DNA from: Acidovorax soli
Lineage (GTDB): Bacteria; Pseudomonadota; Gammaproteobacteria; Burkholderiales; Burkholderiaceae_C
NCBI RefSeq assembly: GCF_900107605.1
Contig: NZ_FNQJ01000030.1
Location: 1-39,506, forward strand
Reading direction: 5' to 3'
Length of the DNA stretch: 39,506 bases
The notes beneath the pieces are model-generated. The model did not search any database, was not told where the DNA came from, and saw only the letters and a list, made by a program, of their open reading frames with translations. The first letter of the stretch is position 1, and each line of letters opens with the position of its first letter. Positions 8,681 to 16,140 of this stretch are shown here, one piece after another. Position numbers and translations under genes: made by a program.

Positions 8681-9613
8681 ATGTCCAGAATCTTTATTGA
8701 TGGCGAAGCCGGCACCACGGGCCTGCAGATCCGCGAGCGCCTGCAGGCCATGCCGCAGGTCGAGCTGGTGAGCATTGCCCCTGCGTTGCGCAAGGACCCC
8801 GCTGCCAAGCGCGACCTGATTGCGGGTGTCGATCTGGTGGTGCTGTGCCTGCACGACGATGCCGCACGCGAGACCGTGGCCATGGTCGATGACATCGAAA
8901 AGACCACCGGCCGCCAGGTCAAGGTGATCGACGCCAGCACCGCGCACCGCACTGCGCCCGGCTGGGTGTTTGGTTTCCCCGAGCTGGCCGCGGGCCAGGC
9001 GCAGGCCGTGCGCGAGGCGCTGCGCGTCTCCAACCCCGGCTGCTATGCCACCGGTGCCATTGCCTTGCTGCGCCCGCTGGTCGATGCAGGCCTGGTGCCG
9101 AAGGACTTTCCGCTTGCGCTGCCCTCGGTCAGTGGCTACTCGGGCGGCGGCCGCACCATGATCGAAGCCTATGAGCAGGGCCAGGCGGCGCCGTTCGAGC
9201 TGTATGCGCTGGGCCTGTCGCACAAGCACCTGCCGGAGATCCTGAAATACACCGGGCTGACACGCCGGCCCATTTTTGTGCCCGCTGTTGGCAACTTCCG
9301 CCAGGGCATGCTGGTGCAACTGCCCCTGCACCTGGATCTGCTGCCGGGCCAGCCCAAGGCGGCCGATCTGCACGACGCGCTGGCGGCGCACTACGCGCAA
9401 AGCAACACGCCTGCGCAATGGGTGAGCGTTCTGCCGCCCACCGAAGACGGCAAGCTCGAACCCACCGCGCTCAACGACACCAACCGGCTGGAGCTGCGCG
9501 TGTTCGCCAACGAAACTTACCGCCACGCGGTGCTGGTGGCCCGCCTCGACAACCTGGGCAAGGGTGCCAGCGGTGCGGCGGTGCAAAACCTGCAGTTGAT
9601 GCTGGGTCTGTGA
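8681..9613 (+). CDS. argC: N-acetyl-gamma-glutamyl-phosphate reductase, type 2
   Basis: NADPH-dependent reduction of N-acetylglutamyl phosphate to the semialdehyde, third step of arginine synthesis. The nucleotide-binding start is [14 protein letters not shown] (4-17). The catalytic Cys121 is in SNPGCYATG, and LSHKHLPEI carries a catalytic histidine. At 310 residues it belongs to the shorter type 2 group. The ATG at 8681 follows AGGAG by seven bases; the open frame further upstream is not used. It is divergent from sucC and followed by a repeat-containing gap. Confidence 0.95.
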   Translation: MSRIFIDGEAGTTGLQIRERLQAMPQVELVSIAPALRKDPAAKRDLIAGVDLVVLCLHDDAARETVAMVDDIEKTTGRQVKVIDASTAHRTAPGWVFGFPELAAGQAQAVREALRVSNPGCYATGAIALLRPLVDAGLVPKDFPLALPSVSGYSGGGRTMIEAYEQGQAAPFELYALGLSHKHLPEILKYTGLTRRPIFVPAVGNFRQGMLVQLPLHLDLLPGQPKAADLHDALAAHYAQSNTPAQWVSVLPPTEDGKLEPTALNDTNRLELRVFANETYRHAVLVARLDNLGKGASGAAVQNLQLMLGL

Positions 9614-9679
9614 GCCGGCAGGCCCCGCGGCTGCGGAGCGTTGCACTGTGGATGGGCAGATTCGGCAAAGGATTTGCTC

Positions 9680-9735
9680 ATTATTGAAGAGCTGGCGGCG
9701 CTTATCGGCAAGGTGCTTTCGGCTTTTCTGGTTTC
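9680..9735 (+). repeat. Comamonadaceae-type palindromic repeat, copy D
   Basis: GAGCTGGCGGCGCTTATCGG followed by CAAGGTGCTTTCGG resembles the core of the repeat family, with a diverged right arm. It occupies the gap between convergent argC and recX; the remainder of 9614-9787 shows nothing else. Confidence 0.45.
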
Positions 9736-9787
9736 AATTCTGCGGTGAAGCCGGCCACGGAGGATTGCCGCAACCTCTCCCGCGCTT

Positions 9788-10249
9788 TCACTCCACTTCT
9801 TCGTCCGGGCTGCCGCACTGCACCACGCGGCGCACCACATCGCCCGCAAAACCGCGCGCGGCCAGAAAGCGCATCTGCCGCGCCCGCTCCTGCGCATCGG
9901 TGGCCACGCGGCCAAAGCGCTGGCGCCAGACGGCCTGGGCGCGCTCCTGTTCGGTGGCGCGCAGGCGTTCGGCCGTGGCGCGCACCAGATCATCGTCGAG
10001 CCCCTTGCCGCGCAGCTCCTGCACCAGGCGCTGCGTGCCCAGCCGCGCGGCGCGGCGGTGCACCAGCGATTCGGCCACGCGTGCGGCGTTGATGAAATCC
10101 TTGGCCTGCAACTCGTCGAGCACGGCGTTCAGGTCATCGCCCTCTTGCACATGGCGCGCCAGCTTGGTGGTCAGCTCGGCGCGCGAATGCTCGCGCTGGG
10201 CCAGCAGCCGCAGTGCGCGGCCCTTCAGGGAAAGTGTGCCAAAGCCCAT
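9788..10249 (-). CDS. recX: RecA regulator RecX
   Basis: Small helical protein that binds RecA filaments and restrains their growth and coprotease activity. The sequence has the three-helix RecX repeats, beginning SLKGRALRLLAQREHSRAEL, with KDFINAARVAESLVHRR and the later Arg-rich helices. 153 residues is normal. It follows recA by 66 bp on the same strand, the usual arrangement, with a palindromic repeat in between that may lower its expression relative to recA. Confidence 0.92.
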   Translation of the reverse strand: MGFGTLSLKGRALRLLAQREHSRAELTTKLARHVQEGDDLNAVLDELQAKDFINAARVAESLVHRRAARLGTQRLVQELRGKGLDDDLVRATAERLRATEQERAQAVWRQRFGRVATDAQERARQMRFLAARGFAGDVVRRVVQCGSPDEEVE

Positions 10250-10269
10250 GGCGGTGATGCTCTGCTATG

Positions 10270-10307
10270 GATGGCTACTGGCGCTTATCGGACAAGCGCC
10301 CGCTGCT
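10270..10307 (+). repeat. Comamonadaceae-type palindromic repeat, copy C
   Basis: GGCGCTTATCGGACAAGCGCC is a near-perfect palindrome lying between the recA stop and the recX start. Besides being a family member it can form a stable hairpin in the recA-recX transcript. Confidence 0.6.
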
Positions 10308-10315
10308 TGCCTTGC

Positions 10316-11413
10316 TTACTTGTCTTCCTTATCGCCCTTGGCGGGCTTGCCGGCGGGTGCGGCTTGCAGGGCGGCAGGCAGCAGGGCGATGCCCAGGCTC
10401 TCGCGCACCTTGTTCTCGATCTCGCGGGCCAGATCGGGGTTTTCGCGCAGGAACTCGCGGGCGTTGTCGCGGCCCTGGCCGATCTTTTCGCCGTTGTAGG
10501 CATACCAGGCGCCGGCCTTCTCGACGATCTTGGCGTTCACGCCCATGTCGATGATCTCGCCCTCGCGGCTGATGCCTTCGCCGAACAGGATGTCGAACTC
10601 GGCCGTCTTGAAGGGCGGGCTCACCTTGTTCTTGACCACCTTCACCTTGGTTTCGTTGCCGATGGCGTCGTCGCCCTTCTTGATGGTGCCGGTGCGGCGG
10701 ATATCCAGGCGCACCGAGGCGTAGAACTTGAGCGCATTGCCGCCGGTGGTGGTTTCGGGCGAGCCGAACATCACGCCGATCTTCATGCGGATCTGGTTGA
10801 TGAAGATGACCATGCAGTTGGTCTTCTTGATGGTGGAGGTCAGCTTGCGCAGCGCCTGGCTCATCAGGCGGGCCTGCAGGCCGGGCAGGCTGTCGCCCAT
10901 TTCGCCTTCGATTTCGGCCTTGGGGGTGAGGGCGGCGACGGAGTCGACCACGATCAGGTCCACGGCGCCCGAGCGCACCAGGCTGTCCACGATTTCGAGC
11001 GCCTGCTCGCCGGTGTCGGGCTGGCTGATCAGCAGGTCGGACAGCTGCACACCCAGCTTCTGGGCGTATTGCACATCGAGGGCGTGCTCGGCATCCACAA
11101 ACGCGCAGGTGCCGCCCTGCTTTTGCATCTCGGCAATCACCTGCAGCGTGAGCGTGGTCTTGCCCGAGGATTCGGGGCCGTAGATCTCGACCACGCGGCC
11201 GCGCGGCAGGCCGCCCACGCCCAGGGCAATGTCCAGGCCCAGCGAGCCGGTGGAGACCACCTGGATGTCCTCGATCACCTCGCCCTCGCCCAGGCGCATG
11301 ATGGTGCCCTTGCCAAATTGCTTCTCGATCTGGGCGAGCGCGGCGGCCAGGGCCTTGGCCTTTTCGGCGTTTGCGGGCAATGCGGGGTTGGTGCCTTTGA
11401 CTGCGACGTCCAT
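10316..11413 (-). CDS. recA: Recombinase RecA
   Basis: ATP-dependent strand-exchange protein for homologous recombination and SOS induction. Walker [10 protein letters not shown] lies at 79-87. The Walker B region [19 protein letters not shown] and the L1/L2 DNA-binding loops (including [14 protein letters not shown]) are intact. The C-terminal tail ends acidic and basic (KGDKEDK), as usual. The start [12 protein letters not shown] at 11413 is preceded by AAGGAG; the longer frame upstream covers the promoter. 365 residues is slightly longer than average because of the N-terminal extension seen in Burkholderiales. Its promoter overlaps a LexA-box-like sequence. recX follows. Confidence 0.98.
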   Translation of the reverse strand: MDVAVKGTNPALPANAEKAKALAAALAQIEKQFGKGTIMRLGEGEVIEDIQVVSTGSLGLDIALGVGGLPRGRVVEIYGPESSGKTTLTLQVIAEMQKQGGTCAFVDAEHALDVQYAQKLGVQLSDLLISQPDTGEQALEIVDSLVRSGAVDLIVVDSVAALTPKAEIEGEMGDSLPGLQARLMSQALRKLTSTIKKTNCMVIFINQIRMKIGVMFGSPETTTGGNALKFYASVRLDIRRTGTIKKGDDAIGNETKVKVVKNKVSPPFKTAEFDILFGEGISREGEIIDMGVNAKIVEKAGAWYAYNGEKIGQGRDNAREFLRENPDLAREIENKVRESLGIALLPAALQAAPAGKPAKGDKEDK

Positions 11414-11473
11414 GAGAAACTCCTTGAAAAACAACAGGTTGGATGCTGGCATCGCTCTGCGGTTAATTACAGG

Positions 11474-11514
11474 CTGGATGCTTGAACAGTAGTTTATGTG
11501 CGCTGTGGAATCAA
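11474..11514 (-). promoter_or_regulatory. recA promoter with overlapping LexA box
   Basis: On the - strand a -35 element TTGATT (11514-11509) and a -10 element TACTGT (11491-11486) are 17 bp apart. The -10 overlaps CTGT-N8-CCAG (11489-11474), one base from the LexA consensus CTGT-N8-ACAG. The position over the -10 is right for repression by LexA. Confidence 0.7.
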
Positions 11515-11552
11515 AACAAAGCAATTTTAGTCAGTTTGCCTGACAATTTGGC

Positions 11553-12074
11553 ATGAGTGATTTTTCCCCTGCCGCCGCTTCCCCTGCGCCTTCCCAGGGG
11601 CCAGACGAACGCTGGCGCCAGACCCACCTCGGGCGCCTCATGGGCAGCGCGCTGCGCCGCTTCGATGCCCGGGTGCTGCAGCTCATGGCGCGCAATGTCG
11701 AGGTGCCGCTGGCCTTGTCCAACCTAGCGGCGCGCGACCAGGTGACCGCTGCCCATGTGCATATCACCCGGCACCTTGCGCTGTCGGGCGACCGCCTGAC
11801 CGACCTGGCCCAGCGCGCGGGCATGACCAAGCAGGCCATGGCCCACCTGGTGGACCAGTGCGAGGCCTGGGGGCTGGTCACGCGCGCGGCCGATCCGCTG
11901 GACGCACGCGCGCGCCGGGTGTGCTTCACACCCACGGGGCTGGCCTGGCTGCAGGCGTTCCGGGACGCGGTGGCGCAGGCCGAGGCAGAGTTTCGCGCCG
12001 AGGTGGGCCACGACGTGGCCACCGTGGTGGCCATTGGGCTGGAGGCCTACGCGGGCGGCGACGCCGGCGCCTGA
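11553..12074 (+). CDS. MarR-family transcriptional regulator
   Basis: Dimeric winged-helix DNA-binding protein. The HTH spans about residues 75-110 (LTDLAQRAGMTKQAMAHLVDQCEAWGLVTR) followed by the wing DPLDARARRVCFTPTG. 173 residues is typical; the first 20 are Pro/Ala-rich and probably disordered. It starts 139 bp from recA, divergently. A short inverted repeat, GTCAG and CTGAC around TTTGC (11530-11544), lies just before the ATG and could be its own operator, but arms of five bases are weak evidence. Its 3' end overlaps that of the convergent LysR gene by 28 bp. Ligand and targets are unknown. Confidence 0.85.
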   Translation: MSDFSPAAASPAPSQGPDERWRQTHLGRLMGSALRRFDARVLQLMARNVEVPLALSNLAARDQVTAAHVHITRHLALSGDRLTDLAQRAGMTKQAMAHLVDQCEAWGLVTRAADPLDARARRVCFTPTGLAWLQAFRDAVAQAEAEFRAEVGHDVATVVAIGLEAYAGGDAGA

Positions 12075-12991
12075 GCACCCGCCGGCGCGGCGCAGGCCAG
12101 CAGCCATTGCCGAAAGCACTGCAGCGCATGCAGCTGCGTGCGCCCTTCGGGGTAGCAGAGCCAGTAGCCCACATCGCTCTGGTAGCCGCCGCGCTGGGCG
12201 GCATCGGACAGGGGCTCGCGCACCAGGCCGGCGGTGATTTCGTCCTGCACCAGGCAGCGCGGCACCAGGGCCAGGCCCATGCCCGCCATCACGGCGCGGA
12301 TCATGGTCTGGAACTGGTCGAACTGCGGGCCGGCCAGCGGGTCGATGGCGCCCGGCACGCCGTGCGTCTCGCTCCAGCGCAGCCAGGCCTCGGGCACGGT
12401 CACATGGCGCAGCAGGGTGTGGCGCGCCACATCGCGCGGGGCATGGATGGGCCAGTCGGCCACCTTGGCGCGCGGGGCGATCAGCGCCACGTCGTTGCCC
12501 GTGATGTAGTGGGCGTGGGCGCCAGGCCAGTGGCCATCGCCAAACAGAATGGCGCAGTCGAGCTCGGGCCGCTCGAAGTTGTAGCTGTGCACATAGGGCA
12601 CGAAATGCAGCGTGACCTGCGGATGCTGCTGCTGAAACTGCGGCAGCCGTGGAATGAGCCACTTGGCGCCAAAGGTGGGCAGGCTCGACAGGTGCAGCGC
12701 GCCGCCGCCGTCGTCGCTGGTGATGAGCTCCAGCGTGGCGGCTTCGAGTTGCAGCAGCACGGCCTGCACGGCCTTCTCGTAGCGTTCGCCGGCAGGGGTG
12801 AGGGCCAGGCGCTTGCGGGTGCGCTCGAACAGCGGCACGCCCACCCAGGTCTCCAGGTCCTTGACCTGCTTGCTGACGGCGCTCTGCGTGAGGTGCAGCG
12901 CCTCGGCGGCGCGCGAGACGCCACCGAACCGCGCCACGGTGGAGAACGCGCGCAGCAGGTGCAGCGGGGGCGCGAGGCGGCGCAGCGACAT
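12047..12991 (-). CDS. LysR-family regulator (GcvA-like)
   Basis: Transcription factor with N-terminal HTH (about 8-65: LHLLRAFSTVARFGGVSRAAEALHLTQSAVSKQVK) and a C-terminal effector-binding domain. The layout with LPPLHLLRAFxxVAR and the later CAILFGDGHWPG resembles the GcvA/TrpI branch. The ATG at 12991 gives 314 residues; upstream codons in the same frame overlap the operator and are unlikely to be used. Divergent from the Bug receptor gene, with a perfect palindrome between them, so it probably controls both itself and that gene. The C-terminal Ala/Pro-rich tail overlaps marR on the other strand. Confidence 0.88.
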   Translation of the reverse strand: MSLRRLAPPLHLLRAFSTVARFGGVSRAAEALHLTQSAVSKQVKDLETWVGVPLFERTRKRLALTPAGERYEKAVQAVLLQLEAATLELITSDDGGGALHLSSLPTFGAKWLIPRLPQFQQQHPQVTLHFVPYVHSYNFERPELDCAILFGDGHWPGAHAHYITGNDVALIAPRAKVADWPIHAPRDVARHTLLRHVTVPEAWLRWSETHGVPGAIDPLAGPQFDQFQTMIRAVMAGMGLALVPRCLVQDEITAGLVREPLSDAAQRGGYQSDVGYWLCYPEGRTQLHALQCFRQWLLACAAPAGAQAPASPPA

Positions 12992-13006
12992 GGTGGTGGT
13001 ACTCAA

Positions 13007-13027
13007 AACATTCCAGATTGGAATGTT
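13007..13027. promoter_or_regulatory. Perfect 21-bp palindromic operator
   Basis: Two 9-base arms, AACATTCCA (13007-13015) and TGGAATGTT (13019-13027), surround GAT. It contains the LysR T-N11-A pattern and lies 16 bp before the LysR start and 75 bp before the Bug start, in the position expected of the LysR binding site. Confidence 0.75.
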
Positions 13028-13101
13028 ATCAGGCATATCCATTGCTTGGTCAATGGCGTCCCTTTCGTTAACCTCGGTGCATCTCAAAGGAGAAACAAGC
13101 T

Positions 13102-14067
13102 ATGCAACGCCGTCACCTGCTGGCCACATTGGCAACCGTATCTTTAGCGCCTGGAATGTCTTTTGCCCAGGAGGGCAAGCCACTGCGCATGATCGTTCCC
13201 TTCCCGCCCGGGGGCGCCACCGACATCACGGCACGCACGCTGCAGGACGCCATGGCCCGCATCCTCAAGCAGCCCGTGGTGCTGGAAAACCGCGGTGGTG
13301 CGGGCGGCTCCATCGGCATGGCGGAAGTGGCCCGCGCCCCGGCAGACGGCCTCACCATCGGCGTGGCCACGCTGTCCACCCATGGCGTGAACCCCGCCGT
13401 GTACAGCAAGCTGCCCTACAACCCCACCAGGGATTTCGTCGGCGTGACCGAGATCGTCAAGGCCCCGGGCGTCATCGTGGTCAACCCCAAGGCGCTGCCC
13501 GTCAAGGACTTTGCCGACCTGGTGAAATATCTCAAGGCCAACCCCGGCAAGGTGTCGTATGCCACGCCGGGCAACGGCACCATCGGCCACATGTGGGGCG
13601 AGCTGTTCAAGAGCAGCACGGGTACCTCGATGGTGCACATCCCCTACCGTGGCGCGGGCCCGGCCATCAACGACGTGCTGGCGGGCCAGGTGGCGGTGTA
13701 CTTTGACCAGGTGGCTTCGTCGCTGCCGCACGTCAAGGCCGGCAAGGTCAAGGCGCTGGCCGTTTCGTGGCCCCAGCGGCTGGATGTGCTGCCCGATGTG
13801 CCTACCTACGGCGAACTGGGCCATGCCGCCAACAACGATCCGTCGTGGTTTGGCCTGGTGGCGCCGGCCGGCACGCCGGCGGCGGCCGTGGATCGCATCC
13901 AGCAGGCCGTGGCCCAGGCCCTGCAGGAGCCCGCCGTGCGTGAGCGGCTGGCCGCGCAGGGGCTGTACCCCTCGGGCACGACGCCCAAGGCCTTCACGGC
14001 CCAGATCGCCCGCGAAATCGACAAGATGAAGAGCGTGGCGGCATTCGCCAAGGTCAGCCTCGACTGA
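13102..14067 (+). CDS. Bug-family (TctC-like) periplasmic solute receptor
   Basis: Exported substrate-binding protein of the tripartite tricarboxylate receptor family. Signal peptide about 1-22, ending SFAQ. Family marks: MIVPFPPGGATDITAR (30-45), VLENRGGAGGSIG and IPYRGAGPAINDVLAG. 321 residues is standard. AAAGGAGAA precedes the ATG. No TctA or TctB membrane subunits are nearby, so it either uses subunits encoded elsewhere or acts as a sensor receptor. It leads a + strand series with an N-formylglutamate amidohydrolase-like enzyme and a two-component system, suggesting a link between substrate capture, hydrolysis and signalling. Confidence 0.92.
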   Translation: MQRRHLLATLATVSLAPGMSFAQEGKPLRMIVPFPPGGATDITARTLQDAMARILKQPVVLENRGGAGGSIGMAEVARAPADGLTIGVATLSTHGVNPAVYSKLPYNPTRDFVGVTEIVKAPGVIVVNPKALPVKDFADLVKYLKANPGKVSYATPGNGTIGHMWGELFKSSTGTSMVHIPYRGAGPAINDVLAGQVAVYFDQVASSLPHVKAGKVKALAVSWPQRLDVLPDVPTYGELGHAANNDPSWFGLVAPAGTPAAAVDRIQQAVAQALQEPAVRERLAAQGLYPSGTTPKAFTAQIAREIDKMKSVAAFAKVSLD

Positions 14068-14123
14068 TCGCAGCACGGGCCTGCGGGCCCGAAGGCCACA
14101 GCCGGACAGGCACAGGAATAACC

Positions 14124-15113
14124 ATGGGGTCTGTCGGGTCCGGGCGGCGAGGCCGGCCGCCCCCCATTCAGCACACTCTGCCTATGCATGCAGCCTTGAA
14201 ACTCATCAACCACCGCTTCCAGCAAGCCCAGCCCGGTGCCACGGGCTCGCCCGGTGGCGCAACGCCGCCCGTGCGCATGGTGTCGCACCAGCCCGGCACC
14301 ACGCCGCTGGTGCTCGACTCCCCGCACAGCGGCACCCAGTACCCCGCCGACTTTGGCTCCGCACTCGACCTGGCCACGCTGCGCCGCGCGGAAGACACGC
14401 ATGTCGAGAAGATCTACGCCTTTGCCCCCGCGCTCGGCGTGGCCTGGATCGAGGCCCATTTCCCCCGCATCTACCTCGATGCCAACCGCGACACCACCGA
14501 GCTGGACACCACGCTGCTCGATGGTGAATGGACCGAACCCCTCTCCACCGACCCCAAGGTGCTCAGCAAGGTGCGCCTGGGCAAGGGCCTGGTCTGGAAG
14601 TTCACCGACGACGGCGAGCCCATCTACCAGCGCCTGCTGTCCGTGGCCGAGGTGCGCGCACGCATCGACCGCTGCTGGCGCCCCTACCACGCGGCGGTGG
14701 GCGCGGCCATCGACGCGGCCCATGCGCGCCACGGCTACAGCATCCACCTCAACTGCCACTCCATGCCCGCGGTGGCCGGGCGTTTTGCCACGGAATTCCC
14801 GGGCCTCGTGCATGCCGACTTCGTGGTGGGCGACCGCGACGGCAGCACGGCCAGCCCGGCGCTGGCGGCCCTGATCTGCGAGCACCTGCGCGGCTGCGGC
14901 TACAGCGTGGACTACAACCACCCGTACAAAGGCGTGGAGCTGGTGCGCCGCTACGGCAACCCGGCGCAGCAGCGCCACAGCATCCAGGTCGAGATCAACC
15001 GCAAGCTCTACATGGACGAGCACACGCTGGCGCAGCACCCCGAGGGCATGGCCCGCCTGCAGGCCGACCTGCAGGCCCTGGTGCACAAGCTGCTGGCCAC
15101 CGATCCGCGCTGA
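14124..15113 (+). CDS. N-formylglutamate amidohydrolase-family protein
   Basis: Predicted zinc-dependent amidohydrolase of the HutG/FGase family, whose known members release formate from N-formylglutamate. Motifs: LDSPHSGTQYP with a likely metal His, LDANRDTTELD, and LNCHSMPAVAG, followed by the conserved VEINRKLYMDE near the C-terminus. The start at 14124 has AGGA six bases upstream; the in-frame ATG at 14184 would remove 20 poorly conserved residues and is a real alternative. No histidine-utilisation genes are nearby, so the substrate need not be formylglutamate. It begins 56 bp after the Bug gene. Confidence 0.85.
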   Translation: MGSVGSGRRGRPPPIQHTLPMHAALKLINHRFQQAQPGATGSPGGATPPVRMVSHQPGTTPLVLDSPHSGTQYPADFGSALDLATLRRAEDTHVEKIYAFAPALGVAWIEAHFPRIYLDANRDTTELDTTLLDGEWTEPLSTDPKVLSKVRLGKGLVWKFTDDGEPIYQRLLSVAEVRARIDRCWRPYHAAVGAAIDAAHARHGYSIHLNCHSMPAVAGRFATEFPGLVHADFVVGDRDGSTASPALAALICEHLRGCGYSVDYNHPYKGVELVRRYGNPAQQRHSIQVEINRKLYMDEHTLAQHPEGMARLQADLQALVHKLLATDPR

Positions 15114-15253
15114 AAGGCAGCGGTGGCCGGGGGGGGGCAGCGCGCCACCGCCGCGTTCTCCCGGCAAAGTGCGCAGCATTTGCGGGGCTGCGCCGCCTAA
15201 AATCGTGGCACAGGCGCGGCGCCAGACCGCTGCCCCCCACCAGGAGACCCCGC

Positions 15254-15928
15254 ATGCGCATCCTCATTGCCGAAGACGACCAGGTGCTGGCCGATGGCCT
15301 GCTGCGCACGCTGCGCGGATCGGGCGCCGTGGTGGACCATGTGGCCAGCGGCAGCGAGGCCGATGCCGCGCTCATGACCAACAACGAGTTCGACCTGCTC
15401 ATCCTCGACCTGGGCCTGCCCAGGATGCACGGCCTGGAGGTGCTCAAGCGCCTGCGCAGCCGGGGCTCGGCCCTGCCGGTGCTCATCCTCACCGCCGCCG
15501 ACAGCGTGGACGAGCGCGTGAAGGGGCTGGACTACGGCGCCGACGACTACATGGCCAAGCCGTTCAGCCTGCAGGAGCTCGAAGCCCGCGTGCGCGCCCT
15601 CACGCGCCGGGGCATGGGCGGCACCAGCAGTGCCATCAAGCACGGGCCCCTGGTGTACGACCAGGCCGGCCGCGTGGCCACCATCGACGGCAAGATGGTC
15701 GAGCTGTCGGCGCGCGAGCTGGGCCTGCTCGAAGTGCTGCTGCAGCGTGCCGGCCGCCTGGTGAGCAAGGAGCAGCTGGTGGAGCGCCTGTGCGAGTGGG
15801 GCGAGGAGGTGAGCAACAACGCCATTGAGGTCTACATTCACCGCCTGCGCAAGAAGATCGAGAAAGGCCCGATCCGCATTGCCACGGTGCGCGGGCTGGG
15901 CTACTGCCTGGAAAAGATTCCTGGATAA
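15254..15928 (+). CDS. OmpR/PhoB-family response regulator (TctD/QseB-like)
   Basis: Two-component response regulator. Receiver domain 1-115 with acidic pocket Asp8/Asp9, phospho-acceptor Asp52 (ILDLGLPRMHG), Thr80 and Lys102 (KPF). Winged-helix DNA-binding domain about 130-222, ending RLRKKIEKGPIRIATVRGLGYCL. 224 residues is full length. AGGAG lies before the ATG. The histidine kinase gene follows after a 212-bp gap filled with two repeats. The pairing with a TctE-type kinase and a Bug gene upstream suggests control of a carboxylate or related transport system. Confidence 0.93.
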   Translation: MRILIAEDDQVLADGLLRTLRGSGAVVDHVASGSEADAALMTNNEFDLLILDLGLPRMHGLEVLKRLRSRGSALPVLILTAADSVDERVKGLDYGADDYMAKPFSLQELEARVRALTRRGMGGTSSAIKHGPLVYDQAGRVATIDGKMVELSARELGLLEVLLQRAGRLVSKEQLVERLCEWGEEVSNNAIEVYIHRLRKKIEKGPIRIATVRGLGYCLEKIPG

Positions 15929-15931
15929 GGA

Positions 15932-16060
15932 TGCACCCCCTGAGTCGCTTCGCGCCTTCCCCCTCTCCTTCGGGAGGGGGACGCACCCGGTGGCCTGGCA
16001 AAGCCAGTTCCACGGGTGCACTGGCCTGGGCCGCGCCAGTTGCACCGGCTGTGGGTGAGT
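15932..16060 (+). repeat. Dispersed GC-rich intergenic repeat
   Basis: Starts CACCCCCTGAGTCGCTTCGC, contains TTCCCCCTCTCCTTCGGGAGGGGG (a hairpin) and continues through GTGGCCTGGCAAAGCCAGTTC to CTGGCCTGGGCCGCGCCAG. I recognise this as a long repeat found between genes in Comamonadaceae genomes. It separates the response regulator from the kinase. Confidence 0.55.
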
Positions 16061-16082
16061 GCGGTGTCCAAGTTTGAAGCAA

Positions 16083-16132
16083 AAATAATAGCTTTTGGCG
16101 CTTATTGGATAAGCGCCAGAGGCCAAAAAGGC
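16083..16132 (+). repeat. Comamonadaceae-type palindromic repeat, copy E
   Basis: Best copy in the window: AGCTTTTGGCGCTTATTGGA followed by TAAGCGCCAGAGGCCAAAAAG, forming a 20-bp-class palindrome. Its right end, AAAAAGG, is the nearest ribosome-binding-like sequence to the histidine kinase start. Confidence 0.75.
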
Positions 16133-16140
16133 TTGAAACC

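Noticed and set aside
10058..11485. Long + strand frame opposite recA and recX
   Set aside because: Mirror of recA; no family motif and skewed composition.
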